Origin: CAWUEX02 sp963921305
GTDB taxonomy: Bacteria; Pseudomonadota; Alphaproteobacteria; Rhodospirillales; Rhodospirillaceae
Reading direction: 5' to 3'
DNA length: 64,000 nt
Assembly (NCBI GenBank): GCA_963921305.4
Contig: CAWUEX030000002.1
Coordinates: 1,860,001-1,924,000, forward strand
Shown piece after piece: positions 25,591 to 33,501 of the stretch. The notes below the pieces were generated by a model. The model searched no databases. It was not told where the DNA came from and saw nothing but the letters and a program-made list of their open reading frames with translations. The number at the start of each line of letters is the position of its first letter. Position 1 is the first letter of the stretch. Both the position numbers and the translations under genes were made by a program.

Positions 25591-26832
25591 CTACCGGTCC
25601 TTGGCCGCAGCCGTGCGCCGGTCGAGGTCCGACTGGCCGTCGTTGAGGCCGAACAGTTCCTTGCCCCACAAGGTACCGTTGATATCCCAGGCGAGCGCGC
25701 GGTGGGCGGCCCCGGCCATGGTATCGGAGAACGCCGTATGGGCCGGGTTGCTGTCGGTCATGCCGCCCGCGCCCATGGCTTCGATCACCCGGGTTGCCGC
25801 CCGTTTGGCCAGGGTCGCCACATAAGCGCAGCCCCGTTTGAACTTGAGGAGCTCGTGCTGTTCAAGATTGCGGTCCGCCTCGGCAGCGGCCCACATATGC
25901 GTAAGGTCGGCGCGATATAGCGCGAGCGCGGCGTCCAACTCGACGGAGGACTCCGCCGCGCGCAATTGCAAACTTTGAAACTCCGCCACTTTGGCATTAT
26001 CGAGCGCGGCCCGTTCCCGCATGCCGCTGACGAAATGATCCAGCGTGCTGATGGCGCAACCCAACGTCGGAATGGCGACGGAATAGCCGAACACATCCAG
26101 CATCGGCAGTTTGTAGACGGGTGACGGATTCAAAGCGCATCCTGGCGAGTCTTTTGTGTTGAGCTCGGCCATGCGGGTGACGCGGTGCGCCGGAACATAA
26201 AAATCTTCGACGATGACGTTGTTCGATCCCGTCGCGCGCATGCCCGGCGAGTACCAGACATCCTCGATTTGGTATTCGCCCTTTTTTAGTAGCACCATGC
26301 TCAGGTCCGGCGGCCCGTCGCCGTTGAACACCGGTGTCATCAGCGACACCCAGTCGCAGTGATCGACGCCCGAGCACCACATCCAGGTGCCGTTGATGAC
26401 AAAGCCCCCGTCTTTCGGCGTGCCACGCGATCCGTGCTGGGAGGCAAAGGCCGCGCCCACCAAGGCGTCGGGATCGTCTTGCCAAACTTCGTGCTGAGCG
26501 TCCGGGTCGTATTTGCCGAGCCACCAGTTGTGACTGCCGATGATTCCCGACACCCATCCGGTTGAGCCGCAATGTTTGGCGATTTCCATCGCCACATCGG
26601 TATGAGCGCCGAAGGGCAGTTCATAGCCGCCGAACCGTTTGGGCATGCAGGCGCGCAGAACCTTTGAGTCAACCAGCTCGGAAACCGTGTCATCGGGCAG
26701 CGCGCGCTTCTTGGCGGCGTCAAACCGCCGGTCAAACAGTTTAGGGCCCAGCGCCGCCGCGCGGGCGACCAAATCTGCGACGGAGGCGTCCTCCGCGCCG
26801 GTGCGGTCCTGTACGGATGTATCGGGGGCCAT
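25591..26832 (-). CDS. Acyl-CoA dehydrogenase-like flavin monooxygenase (copy 1)
   Basis: A 413-residue protein of the acyl-CoA dehydrogenase fold, closest in layout to group D flavin-dependent monooxygenases (HsaA, C2-HpaH, IacA type) that use reduced flavin to hydroxylate aromatic rings. It has the CMPKRFGGYELPFGAHTDVAMEIA helix, CGSTGWVSGIIGSHNW, FVINGTWMWCSGVDHCDW and RATGSNNVIVEDFYVP, and ends with the type-2 C-terminal domain. AAAGGAG sets the ATG. No dedicated flavin reductase is seen nearby. Paralogous to the next gene and to 49971-51218. Substrate unknown. Confidence 0.82.
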   Translation of the reverse strand: MAPDTSVQDRTGAEDASVADLVARAAALGPKLFDRRFDAAKKRALPDDTVSELVDSKVLRACMPKRFGGYELPFGAHTDVAMEIAKHCGSTGWVSGIIGSHNWWLGKYDPDAQHEVWQDDPDALVGAAFASQHGSRGTPKDGGFVINGTWMWCSGVDHCDWVSLMTPVFNGDGPPDLSMVLLKKGEYQIEDVWYSPGMRATGSNNVIVEDFYVPAHRVTRMAELNTKDSPGCALNPSPVYKLPMLDVFGYSVAIPTLGCAISTLDHFVSGMRERAALDNAKVAEFQSLQLRAAESSVELDAALALYRADLTHMWAAAEADRNLEQHELLKFKRGCAYVATLAKRAATRVIEAMGAGGMTDSNPAHTAFSDTMAGAAHRALAWDINGTLWGKELFGLNDGQSDLDRRTAAAKDR

Positions 26833-26919
26833 GGGTGGCTCCTTTGTCTTAATCTATCGACTTTATGTGTTCCGCTGGCGCGGCTTAGCGGGAATCGGTC
26901 CGCGGGGCAACCAAAGCCC

Positions 26920-28119
26920 CTATGGGCCGAGGAGATTTTCCGTCAGCACACCCAGTTTAGCCATGCCGTAGGGCAGGGCACAGGTATCCCAGACCATGGA
27001 GATATGAGAACAGGCCGCACTGATGTCGGCGTGCGCCATGTGAACGAAATTACCCTCATCGAGCCCGCGGGCGCCCATTGCCGCCGCCAGACGCCCGGTC
27101 GCGCGTTTGGAGAGTTGACCCACATAGGACGCGTTGCGTTTGATCCGGGCCATCTCCTCCAGTTCCAGCGCCGCGCCGCCGGTAACGGAATCGCGGATGC
27201 GCGCGATATCGTTTTCATACAGCAGTCGGGCGCAGTCGATCTCCGCCGACGACTCAGATGTTCTCAGTTGTAACGTGGCATTGCCGGAGATTTTCTGGGC
27301 GAACACATCCGTGCGCGGCGCCATCTCCGCAGCAAAGCTGTCCATAGCGCCTTCAGCCAGCCCGAGCGTCGGCGCCGACACGCAGTAATTGATCACCCCT
27401 TGCATCGGCATGCGGTACACGCTGTCGGGGTTGCCTTCGGTGCCAGGCGTGTCAATCGCATTGATCTCCATCTGCCCGAGGGTGCGATGCTCGGGCACAA
27501 AGGTGTCTTCGATGATGATGTCGTTGCTGCCGGTGCCGCGCAGGCCGACCGTGCGCCAGTTATCTTGAATCTCAAAGTCGCTTTTCGGCACCAGCATGAA
27601 CCAGCCCTGCGGCGGGCCGTTCTCTTGCGGGATACGGCCGACAACGATAACCCAATCGCAGGCATGAATGCCGCTCGAGAACAGCCACCGGCCCGAGATC
27701 TTGAAGCCGCCCTCGACTTTTTCCGTCGTTTGATAGGCCGAGGCGAACGCCGATGCCGAAATCGCATCCGGGTTCTCGCCCCATACGTCGTCCTGAGCTT
27801 CAGGCGCAAACTTGCCGAGCATCCAGTGATGGGTGCCGCAGACAGAGACGATCCAGGCCGACGAGCCGCAGTGTTTGCCGATCTCCGCCCCCGCCGAGGT
27901 CTGTGCGCCGAACGGCAGCTCATAGCCGCCGCCCCGGGCCGGCTGGCACGCCTTGAGCAAGCCCGCAGACACCAGATCGGCCACGGTCTCGTCGGGCAGG
28001 CGGCGCAGATCGTGAGCCTTGGCGCGGCGCTCGGCCAGGCTTGGCCCGAGCGCGCGGGCGCGGGAGATCAGCTCCGTCTCCGTGACCTGTTCGGTTGCAC
28101 CGCCTGCGTCAGGGGCCAT
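26920..28119 (-). CDS. Acyl-CoA dehydrogenase-like flavin monooxygenase (copy 2)
   Basis: Second monooxygenase-type paralog, about 400 residues: ACQPARGGGYELPFGAQTSAG, CGSSAWIVSVCGTHHWMLG, FKISGRWLFSSGIHACDWV, RGTGSNDIIIEDTFVPEHR. The ATG at 28119 is preferred to an upstream in-frame codon because GAGGGA lies just before it. It lies 87 bases upstream of copy 1 on the same strand, so the two are probably cotranscribed and may act on related substrates or as a two-step pair. Confidence 0.82.
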   Translation of the reverse strand: MAPDAGGATEQVTETELISRARALGPSLAERRAKAHDLRRLPDETVADLVSAGLLKACQPARGGGYELPFGAQTSAGAEIGKHCGSSAWIVSVCGTHHWMLGKFAPEAQDDVWGENPDAISASAFASAYQTTEKVEGGFKISGRWLFSSGIHACDWVIVVGRIPQENGPPQGWFMLVPKSDFEIQDNWRTVGLRGTGSNDIIIEDTFVPEHRTLGQMEINAIDTPGTEGNPDSVYRMPMQGVINYCVSAPTLGLAEGAMDSFAAEMAPRTDVFAQKISGNATLQLRTSESSAEIDCARLLYENDIARIRDSVTGGAALELEEMARIKRNASYVGQLSKRATGRLAAAMGARGLDEGNFVHMAHADISAACSHISMVWDTCALPYGMAKLGVLTENLLGP

Positions 28120-28221
28120 GATTCGTGTCCCTCTACAATCAAATCTAGGTGTGACTCTGGCGGTTGCCCGGTTCCGGCGCAAGGCCTTGGCGGTGCATAG
28201 CTATAGGCCGAACGGGGGTAT

Positions 28222-28623
28222 CTACTCGTCGTCCCGTGATAGGTGGGCGAGACTGTCCGCGTGTTGTTCCCAGTTCTGGCCATCGAAGGGTTCAATGGTG
28301 ATGTCGGCGAAGGTGCTGTGATCCACGCAGCGCCAGTTGACGCTGAAGCCATCCGGGTTGGAGCGGGGCACGTAGTAGGATTTAACCCCGCACACCGAGC
28401 AAAACAGATGCTTGGCCACACCCGTGTTGAAGGTGTAGGTCGATAACGCGTCTTCGCCTTGCAGGAGTCGAAAGTGGGACCCCGGCACGATGATGTGCTG
28501 AAACCCGGTCATGGCGCAGATCGAGCAGTTACAGGCGTGGACCGTTAACGAGGCGGGCGCGTCAAACTCGAACCGCACAGCGCCGCAATGGCAACCGCCT
28601 TGATGTACCGTTAAGATCGCCAT
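28222..28623 (-). CDS. GFA/CENP-V family zinc protein (copy 1)
   Basis: A 133-residue protein of the glutathione-dependent formaldehyde-activating (GFA) fold. Zinc ligands are visible in GGCHCGAVRFEF, ACNCSICAM and FCSVCGVKSYY. Family members scavenge or activate small electrophiles, but many have unknown substrates. Divergent from a second GFA gene 41 bases away. Confidence 0.85.
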   Translation of the reverse strand: MAILTVHQGGCHCGAVRFEFDAPASLTVHACNCSICAMTGFQHIIVPGSHFRLLQGEDALSTYTFNTGVAKHLFCSVCGVKSYYVPRSNPDGFSVNWRCVDHSTFADITIEPFDGQNWEQHADSLAHLSRDDE

Positions 28624-28664
28624 CTCAGTATCCAGTACAGAAGAAGAATTCCAGCGAGGTTGTA

Positions 28665-29138
28665 ATGGTATCTGATCTTACTTCACAAGTCCGGGGCAGG
28701 TGCTTGTGCGGCGCCGTTAAGTTTTCCGCGTCTGCTAAGCCGCTATTTGTGGCCCACTGTCATTGTTCATACTGCAGGCTCGCGCATGGCGCTGCGTTCG
28801 TGACTTGGCTTGGTGTTCCTGAGGAAGAGTTTAACTTTGACGCGGGGAAGGACGCGCTAAGTTGGTTTGCGTCAAGCAAGGAAAGTCAGAGGGGCTTTTG
28901 CTCACAATGCGGGACCACCCTTTTCTTCACTTCATTACTATCGCCCGGTGAAATGCACATCGCGCGAGCAAATGTGACAAGCGAAGTCAGTGAAAAGCCT
29001 TTCGCTCACCTGTTTATCGAGCATCAAGTTGATTGGTTGGACATAAGCGATGGCCTGCCACAACATACAGGAGATGAAGTTGGGCTCGACAAGTACAAAG
29101 CCGTAACGCCAATCTCTCAGCGCCCGGATTTATCGTGA
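28665..29138 (+). CDS. GFA/CENP-V family zinc protein (copy 2)
   Basis: A 157-residue GFA protein with Cys motifs GRCLCGAVKFSA, AHCHCSYCRLAHGAAF and RGFCSQCGTTLFF. It differs well from copy 1 and belongs to the subfamily with an SYCRxAHGAAF motif. The gene is more AT-rich than its neighbours, and it is the only plus-strand gene among many minus-strand ones, which suggests separate acquisition. Confidence 0.85.
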   Translation: MVSDLTSQVRGRCLCGAVKFSASAKPLFVAHCHCSYCRLAHGAAFVTWLGVPEEEFNFDAGKDALSWFASSKESQRGFCSQCGTTLFFTSLLSPGEMHIARANVTSEVSEKPFAHLFIEHQVDWLDISDGLPQHTGDEVGLDKYKAVTPISQRPDLS

Positions 29139-29152
29139 AGTGAGATGTCTCT

Positions 29153-29797
29153 TCACGCTTTCGACCGGCCCTTGAGCTCGCTGTAGTCGATCATCACATG
29201 TGCGACGTAAGCCGGGTTTGACTGCAGCCGGGCGTACCACGCCTCCACATTCGGGACGGACGGACGTTCGATATCCATCGTGAAATACCGGTAGAACTGA
29301 GTCGCAACGGGAATGTCGCCGTAGGTGAGGCTGTCACCGCTTGCGTACTTTTTATCGCCAAGCAGCTTGTCCAAATGTGTGAAGTCTTCTGAGCAGGCGG
29401 AAACAAGGTCCGCGATCTGTTGCGCATCCTGCTCATCCGGCGGCGTGCGGTAACACGCCCAGAACAACTGAATGAAATTGCGCTGGAAGGTCGTCTGCGC
29501 CCACTCCATCCACATGTCGGCGGAGGCACGCGCGTCTGGGTCCTTTGGCCACAGTGTGCCTTCACCGTACCGCGCGGCGAGATAGCGGATGATTGCGTGA
29601 CTTTCCCAGATGACCGTTCCGTTATCGTCAATCACGGGAATCAGGCCGTGCGGATTGCGACCGAGATGTTCTGCTGTGTCGAGGCCGCCGAACTTGCCGC
29701 CCAGATCGATCTGTTCATGCGCGAGGCCGAGTTCCGCCACCGTCCACATCACTTTCTGGACATTGATGGAACTGGTCCGGCCCCAGATTTTCAGCAT
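29153..29797 (-). CDS. Glutathione S-transferase
   Basis: A 214-residue GST. The N-terminal motif WGRTSSINVQKVMWTVAEL has the catalytic Ser, followed by NPHGLIPVIDDNGTVIWES (gamma-glutamyl site), and the C-terminal SLTYGDIPVATQFYR capping box. The ATG at 29797 is chosen because longer in-frame starts give an Arg-rich N-terminus with no GST resemblance. It lies 14 bases downstream of the lyase gene on the same strand and is probably in its operon. Confidence 0.9.
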   Translation of the reverse strand: MLKIWGRTSSINVQKVMWTVAELGLAHEQIDLGGKFGGLDTAEHLGRNPHGLIPVIDDNGTVIWESHAIIRYLAARYGEGTLWPKDPDARASADMWMEWAQTTFQRNFIQLFWACYRTPPDEQDAQQIADLVSACSEDFTHLDKLLGDKKYASGDSLTYGDIPVATQFYRYFTMDIERPSVPNVEAWYARLQSNPAYVAHVMIDYSELKGRSKA

Positions 29798-29811
29798 GCG
29801 CTTTTGATCCG

Positions 29812-30684
29812 TTAGTCGCCTGTCACGACATCTTCGAACGCTTTGACGTCGTTGAGGCCCAGCTTGGTGTTGGTTTCTTCCAGCGAGGCCATGCGGTCGA
29901 GCCAGGGGCGCGAGTCGCCCGTCTCTTTCAAATGGGCGAGGAAGTCCGACACCTGCCGTACGGCAACGCGCGATGTGGTCGACGGCCAGATCGTCAGCTT
30001 GAAGCCGATCTCTTCGAGTTCCTTGGCCGACAGAATGGGCGTCAGGCCGGTTTCGCTCATGTTGGCCATTTGCGGGCCGATGTTGGCCTTGCAAATCTGT
30101 TCCAGTTCTTCAATCGACTGCGGCCCATCGAAGAAAATCATATCGGCCCCGGCATCCATGAACATCTTGGCCCGGTCCATGGCTTCGTCCATGCCGTGGG
30201 GTCCGCGGGCATCGGTGCGGGCGATAATCAAGAGGTCCGGATCGGTGCGCGCGGCGACGGCGGCTTTCACTTTCCGCTCCGCCACGTCGCGCGGCTCGAC
30301 GAACTTACCGGCCATGTGGCCGCATTTCTTCGGCCAGATTTGGTCTTCCAGTTGCACCCCGGCGACGCCAAGGGCTTCCATACCCTGCACCGTGCGCTTG
30401 ACGTTGGCGATGTCGCCGTAGCCGGTGTCGCAGTCGACAATGAGCGGGATGGTCGTGACCTGGCGCATGGCGCGCACGGTCTCTTCCAATTCGCCGTACC
30501 CAATCAGGCCGACATCGGGCACGCCATAGCGGATGCAGGCGCAGCCATAGCCGGTCATGTAGCCGACATCGAAACCGGCTTGCTCGATCAGGCGGAGGTC
30601 TAACGGCGTGCCGGCGCCGGGCGCGACAATCATGCCGTCGGCGGCCATCAGCTCGCGGAGTTTTTTGCGTTGGGGGAGGCTCAT
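29812..30684 (-). CDS. Isocitrate lyase / PEP mutase superfamily lyase
   Basis: TIM-barrel carbon-carbon lyase of about 290 residues, related to 2-methylisocitrate lyase, oxaloacetate decarboxylase and carboxyphosphonoenolpyruvate mutase. Visible: IVAPGAGTPLDLRLIEQAGF, PLIVDCDTGYGD (Mg-binding), and QLEDQIWPKKCGHMAGK with the KKCGH catalytic loop, which favours a true lyase (isocitrate or methylisocitrate-like). IIARTDARG follows. The start overlaps the thioesterase stop in an ATGA. Together with the MmgE/PrpD gene at 34820-36205 it could serve a methylcitrate-like sequence (inference). Confidence 0.85.
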   Translation of the reverse strand: MSLPQRKKLRELMAADGMIVAPGAGTPLDLRLIEQAGFDVGYMTGYGCACIRYGVPDVGLIGYGELEETVRAMRQVTTIPLIVDCDTGYGDIANVKRTVQGMEALGVAGVQLEDQIWPKKCGHMAGKFVEPRDVAERKVKAAVAARTDPDLLIIARTDARGPHGMDEAMDRAKMFMDAGADMIFFDGPQSIEELEQICKANIGPQMANMSETGLTPILSAKELEEIGFKLTIWPSTTSRVAVRQVSDFLAHLKETGDSRPWLDRMASLEETNTKLGLNDVKAFEDVVTGD

Positions 30685-31133
30685 GCGTCGTTTCCTTTTT
30701 CTTCGACCAGCAGCCGCTCCATGCAAGCCCTCATTTTAGGCGGAATCGGTGTTGGTGTGTTGTCGGGGCGTTTAACAAAAACGTGCACGAAGTGGCCATC
30801 GGCAGCGCACTCTTCGTCGCCTTCGATGAACAGGCCGACTTCGTAGCGTACAGATGAGTTCCCCAGCTTTCCGACTCTTAAACCGGCGTCGACCACCTGG
30901 GGAAATTGAATTTGCTTATGAAAGGTGCACCCGGTTTCGATGGCCAGGCCGACCACGTCGCCGTTTTCGAAGTCCAATCCGCCTTCGCGAATGAGGTACT
31001 CGTTGATGACCGTGTCGAAGAACGAGTAGTACACCACGTTGTTGACGTGCTGATAGACGTCGTTGTCCCGCCACCGCGTCGGGATCTTGAGAAAGTGCTG
31101 ATAGCTCGAGCGAGGTTCGCCGCGCTGGGTCAT
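30681..31133 (-). CDS. Acyl-CoA thioesterase (4HBT hot-dog family)
   Basis: A 150-residue hot-dog protein with IPTRWRDNDVYQHVNNVVYYSFFDT, the D-x-x-x-H-V-N active-site pattern of 4-hydroxybenzoyl-CoA thioesterases. It would hydrolyse an acyl-CoA. Its stop overlaps the start of the downstream lyase (four bases), so the two are coupled. Confidence 0.85.
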   Translation of the reverse strand: MTQRGEPRSSYQHFLKIPTRWRDNDVYQHVNNVVYYSFFDTVINEYLIREGGLDFENGDVVGLAIETGCTFHKQIQFPQVVDAGLRVGKLGNSSVRYEVGLFIEGDEECAADGHFVHVFVKRPDNTPTPIPPKMRACMERLLVEEKGNDA

Positions 31134-31221
31134 AGGGGCGCCGTCCGGGTCAATGCGTTGAAGCGGCGTCTCCTATAGCTGCCACGCTGCGGCGTAGCAA
31201 GGTTGGCTTTGGCCCCGCCTT

Positions 31222-32061
31222 TTAGGTGAGCGAGTCCAAAACGTCGGCCACCTCATCCGGATGCGTGATCATGGCGTTGCGCGCCCACGGCATGGCCCGG
31301 TAGTCCCACCCCGGATCGTCGTCTGCCGGGCCGACCATAAAGTCGGAGGTCACGCTGTATTCCTGCCCGACACAGTGCAGGTAGGTGCGCGGCAGGCCGT
31401 CCCAGCCGCCGTTCTGTAGCTCAAGCATGTCGGACCATCCCCGGGCCGGATGCGGCGTGATACGGCGCTTGAGCCAGGCGATGTTCTCGGCGTCATCGGC
31501 GGGGACCAGCATCTCCATCGGGTATTCCTGGAAGAAATCCATCATGTAGCCGTCGATGAAGTTCTTTTCCCGTTCGATCCAATAATCCGGCAGAGAACCA
31601 TCTTCTTTCCGGCTGACCCCGCTCATGCGTTCGACTGTTGGCACAAGGGCATCCAGGAAAACCAGATGGCCAATGCGGTCCTTCATGCGGTCGGCGACAC
31701 CGGTGATGATAAGTCCGGCGAAGGAATGGCCGACGAGAACGACGTCATTCAGTTCCTCGTACTCGATGATATTGGCGATATCTGTGACGTGCGTGTCCAA
31801 ACCGACATCCGGGCTCGCCAAGTGCTTGCGGTCACCGCATCCGGTGCATGAGGGTGCGAATACGTCGTGTCCTCGCGCCTGCAGATTGCGCCGCACGTCG
31901 CGCCACTCCCAGCCGCCATGCCACGTGCCGTGGACCAGCACAAAAGCCTTACGCCCGTGGTTATCGGCCTTCACGGAACCTGCTGAGACCGCCACAGATC
32001 CTGCTGCGGCCAGCGCACCCGCGGCGTGGCGGCGCGAAACCCCCATTTTCTGTCTCGTCAT
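31222..32061 (-). CDS. Secreted alpha/beta hydrolase (esterase-like)
   Basis: A 279-residue hydrolase beginning with a signal-like segment that contains SRRHAAGALAAAG, a possible weak Tat signal. The core has FVLVHGTWHGGWEWRDV, the nucleophile elbow VLVGHSFAGLI and the C-terminal catalytic His in THPDEVADVL, the pattern of the methylesterase/hydroxynitrile-lyase-like subgroup. The ATG at 32061 follows GTGGGGAAAACC; a GTG at 32073 is an alternative start. Substrate unknown, an aromatic or plant-type ester is possible. Confidence 0.8.
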   Translation of the reverse strand: MTRQKMGVSRRHAAGALAAAGSVAVSAGSVKADNHGRKAFVLVHGTWHGGWEWRDVRRNLQARGHDVFAPSCTGCGDRKHLASPDVGLDTHVTDIANIIEYEELNDVVLVGHSFAGLIITGVADRMKDRIGHLVFLDALVPTVERMSGVSRKEDGSLPDYWIEREKNFIDGYMMDFFQEYPMEMLVPADDAENIAWLKRRITPHPARGWSDMLELQNGGWDGLPRTYLHCVGQEYSVTSDFMVGPADDDPGWDYRAMPWARNAMITHPDEVADVLDSLT

Positions 32062-32280
32062 GGTTTTCCCCACTTTTGCCTGTGTCCTGCTTTATCTCAG
32101 TCTACGAAACTTTTTTGCAACCGGATCGGCCCCTTTGGCGTTGGTGGTTGGTAAGGTCGGGCGATTGAGCGAGCTTCGGACGTCGCCGTCTCGACCTGCG
32201 CGTCTCGGTCTCGCAGACTGTTCGGCCTTGCCACCGTATCCCGGCGCATTTGCGCGTCCTGTGTAAACCGGAGGCTAACT

Positions 32281-32370
32281 ATGACTAGAACCTACGCACT
32301 CTTTCTTTCGCTTGCCTATCCCGTCGGCGCGGCTGTTTCGCAGCTCGGCATGGCGGTGTTTGGGCTCTGA
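32281..32370 (+). CDS. Putative 29-residue hydrophobic small protein
   Basis: Frame MTRTYALFLSLAYPVGAA followed by a second hydrophobic half, ending with TGA. CGGAGG ends eight bases before the ATG, a textbook ribosome-binding site. Nearly all residues after the first four are hydrophobic or small, so a single membrane helix is expected. Nothing recognisable. Its support is the ribosome-binding site and composition only. Confidence 0.4.
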   Translation: MTRTYALFLSLAYPVGAAVSQLGMAVFGL

Positions 32371-32407
32371 TCTTTCGGGCAAGACTCACACGTATTTACT
32401 CCTGACC

Positions 32408-32599
32408 ATGAGGTTTGAGATGTCAGATGCACCAACTTTGGCTTCGATCACGAAGCGCCTGAGAGACATGATGTCCGTAAAGCCGTCCCCGCAAGACGAA
32501 ACCCTGGCGAAAAATCATACGGACTCAAAGGACATCTCGTTGACAGATGTCCGGCGCGGGGACTCCCGGCGGGTCCGTCCGTCGTTGAACACGCCTTAA
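32408..32599 (+). CDS. Putative 63-residue polar small protein (doubtful)
   Basis: Open frame with ATG at 32408 or 32420 (MSDAPTLASITKRLRDMM...), downstream of the 29-residue frame. The product is charged, has no motif, and the ribosome-binding region is weak. May be a real short gene paired with the one before, or chance. Confidence 0.22.
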   Translation: MRFEMSDAPTLASITKRLRDMMSVKPSPQDETLAKNHTDSKDISLTDVRRGDSRRVRPSLNTP

Positions 32600-32630
32600 T
32601 CCGGCAAAAGTCTGCTCCGGACCTGAAAGA

Positions 32631-32963
32631 TCAGTGAATGGTCTTCGGGTCCGATAGCAGCGCATCCAGCGCATGCGCGTCGAACGGGCTTTCGCTGTCT
32701 TGGTCCGTCTCATCGTCCATCAGGGCGAGCACGGGAATATGGCTGGTATATGGGTCGGCCTTTAACAACCGTGTTGCGGCTTCACCGCCATCCGCGGACG
32801 CCGAAAGATCCATGATGATGAGGTCGGGAATGATATCTCTGGCCTTGGCAAGGCCACTCTTTTCATCGCCAGCGGTAAAGACCGTATACCCCGCGGCGAT
32901 CAATGAGTGCTCAAGCACTTCTGCAATGGCCGGTTCATCCTCGACTAAAAGTATGGTTGCCAC
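32631..32963 (-). CDS. Single-domain response-regulator receiver, degenerate
   Basis: A 110-residue CheY-like protein: ILLVEDEPAIAEVLEHSL with the acidic pair, and the phospho-acceptor Asp in DLIIMDLSA. The usual Thr/Ser after beta-4 is replaced (VLALMDDE) and the conserved Lys of beta-5 is not seen in the expected place (ALLSDPK ends the protein). It may accept phosphate but signal abnormally, or act by binding only. No histidine kinase is nearby. Confidence 0.75.
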   Translation of the reverse strand: MATILLVEDEPAIAEVLEHSLIAAGYTVFTAGDEKSGLAKARDIIPDLIIMDLSASADGGEAATRLLKADPYTSHIPVLALMDDETDQDSESPFDAHALDALLSDPKTIH

Positions 32964-33108
32964 CCCGTATCTCCCCAGCGTCTCCTCACCGCAGAGGCAG
33001 TCCTGACAGATGCCTCTGCGTATTTGTTGGACACCTGTGAGATAACGGGTGCCGGCCGCTCAGCAGCACACCATCTTCACGCCAATACCCAGTGGCGTAA
33101 AGGGATAA

Positions 33109-33456
33109 TCAATCATCCATCTCGACGTTTTTGCCGGACCCCTGGTCCTGCAGCGCGTCCAGTTCGTCCTGAACGCATTTCAAAACGCGTGCGATATAGG
33201 CGCTGCGCCGCTCGGTGCGCACCTGATTGACGTCGTCGGGAATCTCGTAGTGCTCGATGTCATCGACCTTAAACAAGCCGTGTTTTTCGATCAGCCGCTC
33301 CACCGTATCCAGGCGGTCGCGGGTCACGCTGAGCTCACCCATTAGGGTCAAGACCATCGACAGCAATTTGTCTACGGTCGGGTCGGAGAAGTATTGCGGC
33401 TTCTTTCCCTTTGCCGTGCGCGGCAGTTTGATTTTCTTTTGATCGTCGTTGGGCAT
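33109..33456 (-). CDS. Small conserved protein, family X copy 1 (no known family)
   Basis: A 115-residue charged, helical protein without signal or membrane segment. It shares with 36212-36520 and 36573-36926 the ordered motifs FSDPTVDKLLSM, ELSVTRDRLDTVERLIEKHG, DDIEHYE and RSAYIARVLK. I do not recognise the family. It lies 45 bases downstream of a large methyltransferase gene on the same strand, so the pair is probably cotranscribed. The C-terminus is acidic. The repeated conserved DR-DT-ERL helix suggests a coiled coil or protein-protein contact (inference). Confidence 0.75.
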   Translation of the reverse strand: MPNDDQKKIKLPRTAKGKKPQYFSDPTVDKLLSMVLTLMGELSVTRDRLDTVERLIEKHGLFKVDDIEHYEIPDDVNQVRTERRSAYIARVLKCVQDELDALQDQGSGKNVEMDD

Positions 33457-33501
33457 GTGACGTCCCGTCCTTCCGAGTAGTCTTCTTAATCGAGATTGGT
33501 G

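Larger units (their letters stand above)
32062..32630. other. Sparse region with two small open frames
   Basis: About 570 bases between the hydrolase and the response-regulator genes, which are both on the minus strand. It holds two small plus-strand frames (32281-32370 and 32408-32599), listed separately, and no recognisable RNA gene. The minus-strand promoter of the hydrolase presumably lies in its first 200 bases. Confidence 0.4.

Noticed and set aside
26340..26735. Alternate frames within the monooxygenase genes
   Set aside because: No domain; low-complexity Arg/Ala/Pro composition typical of shadow frames.
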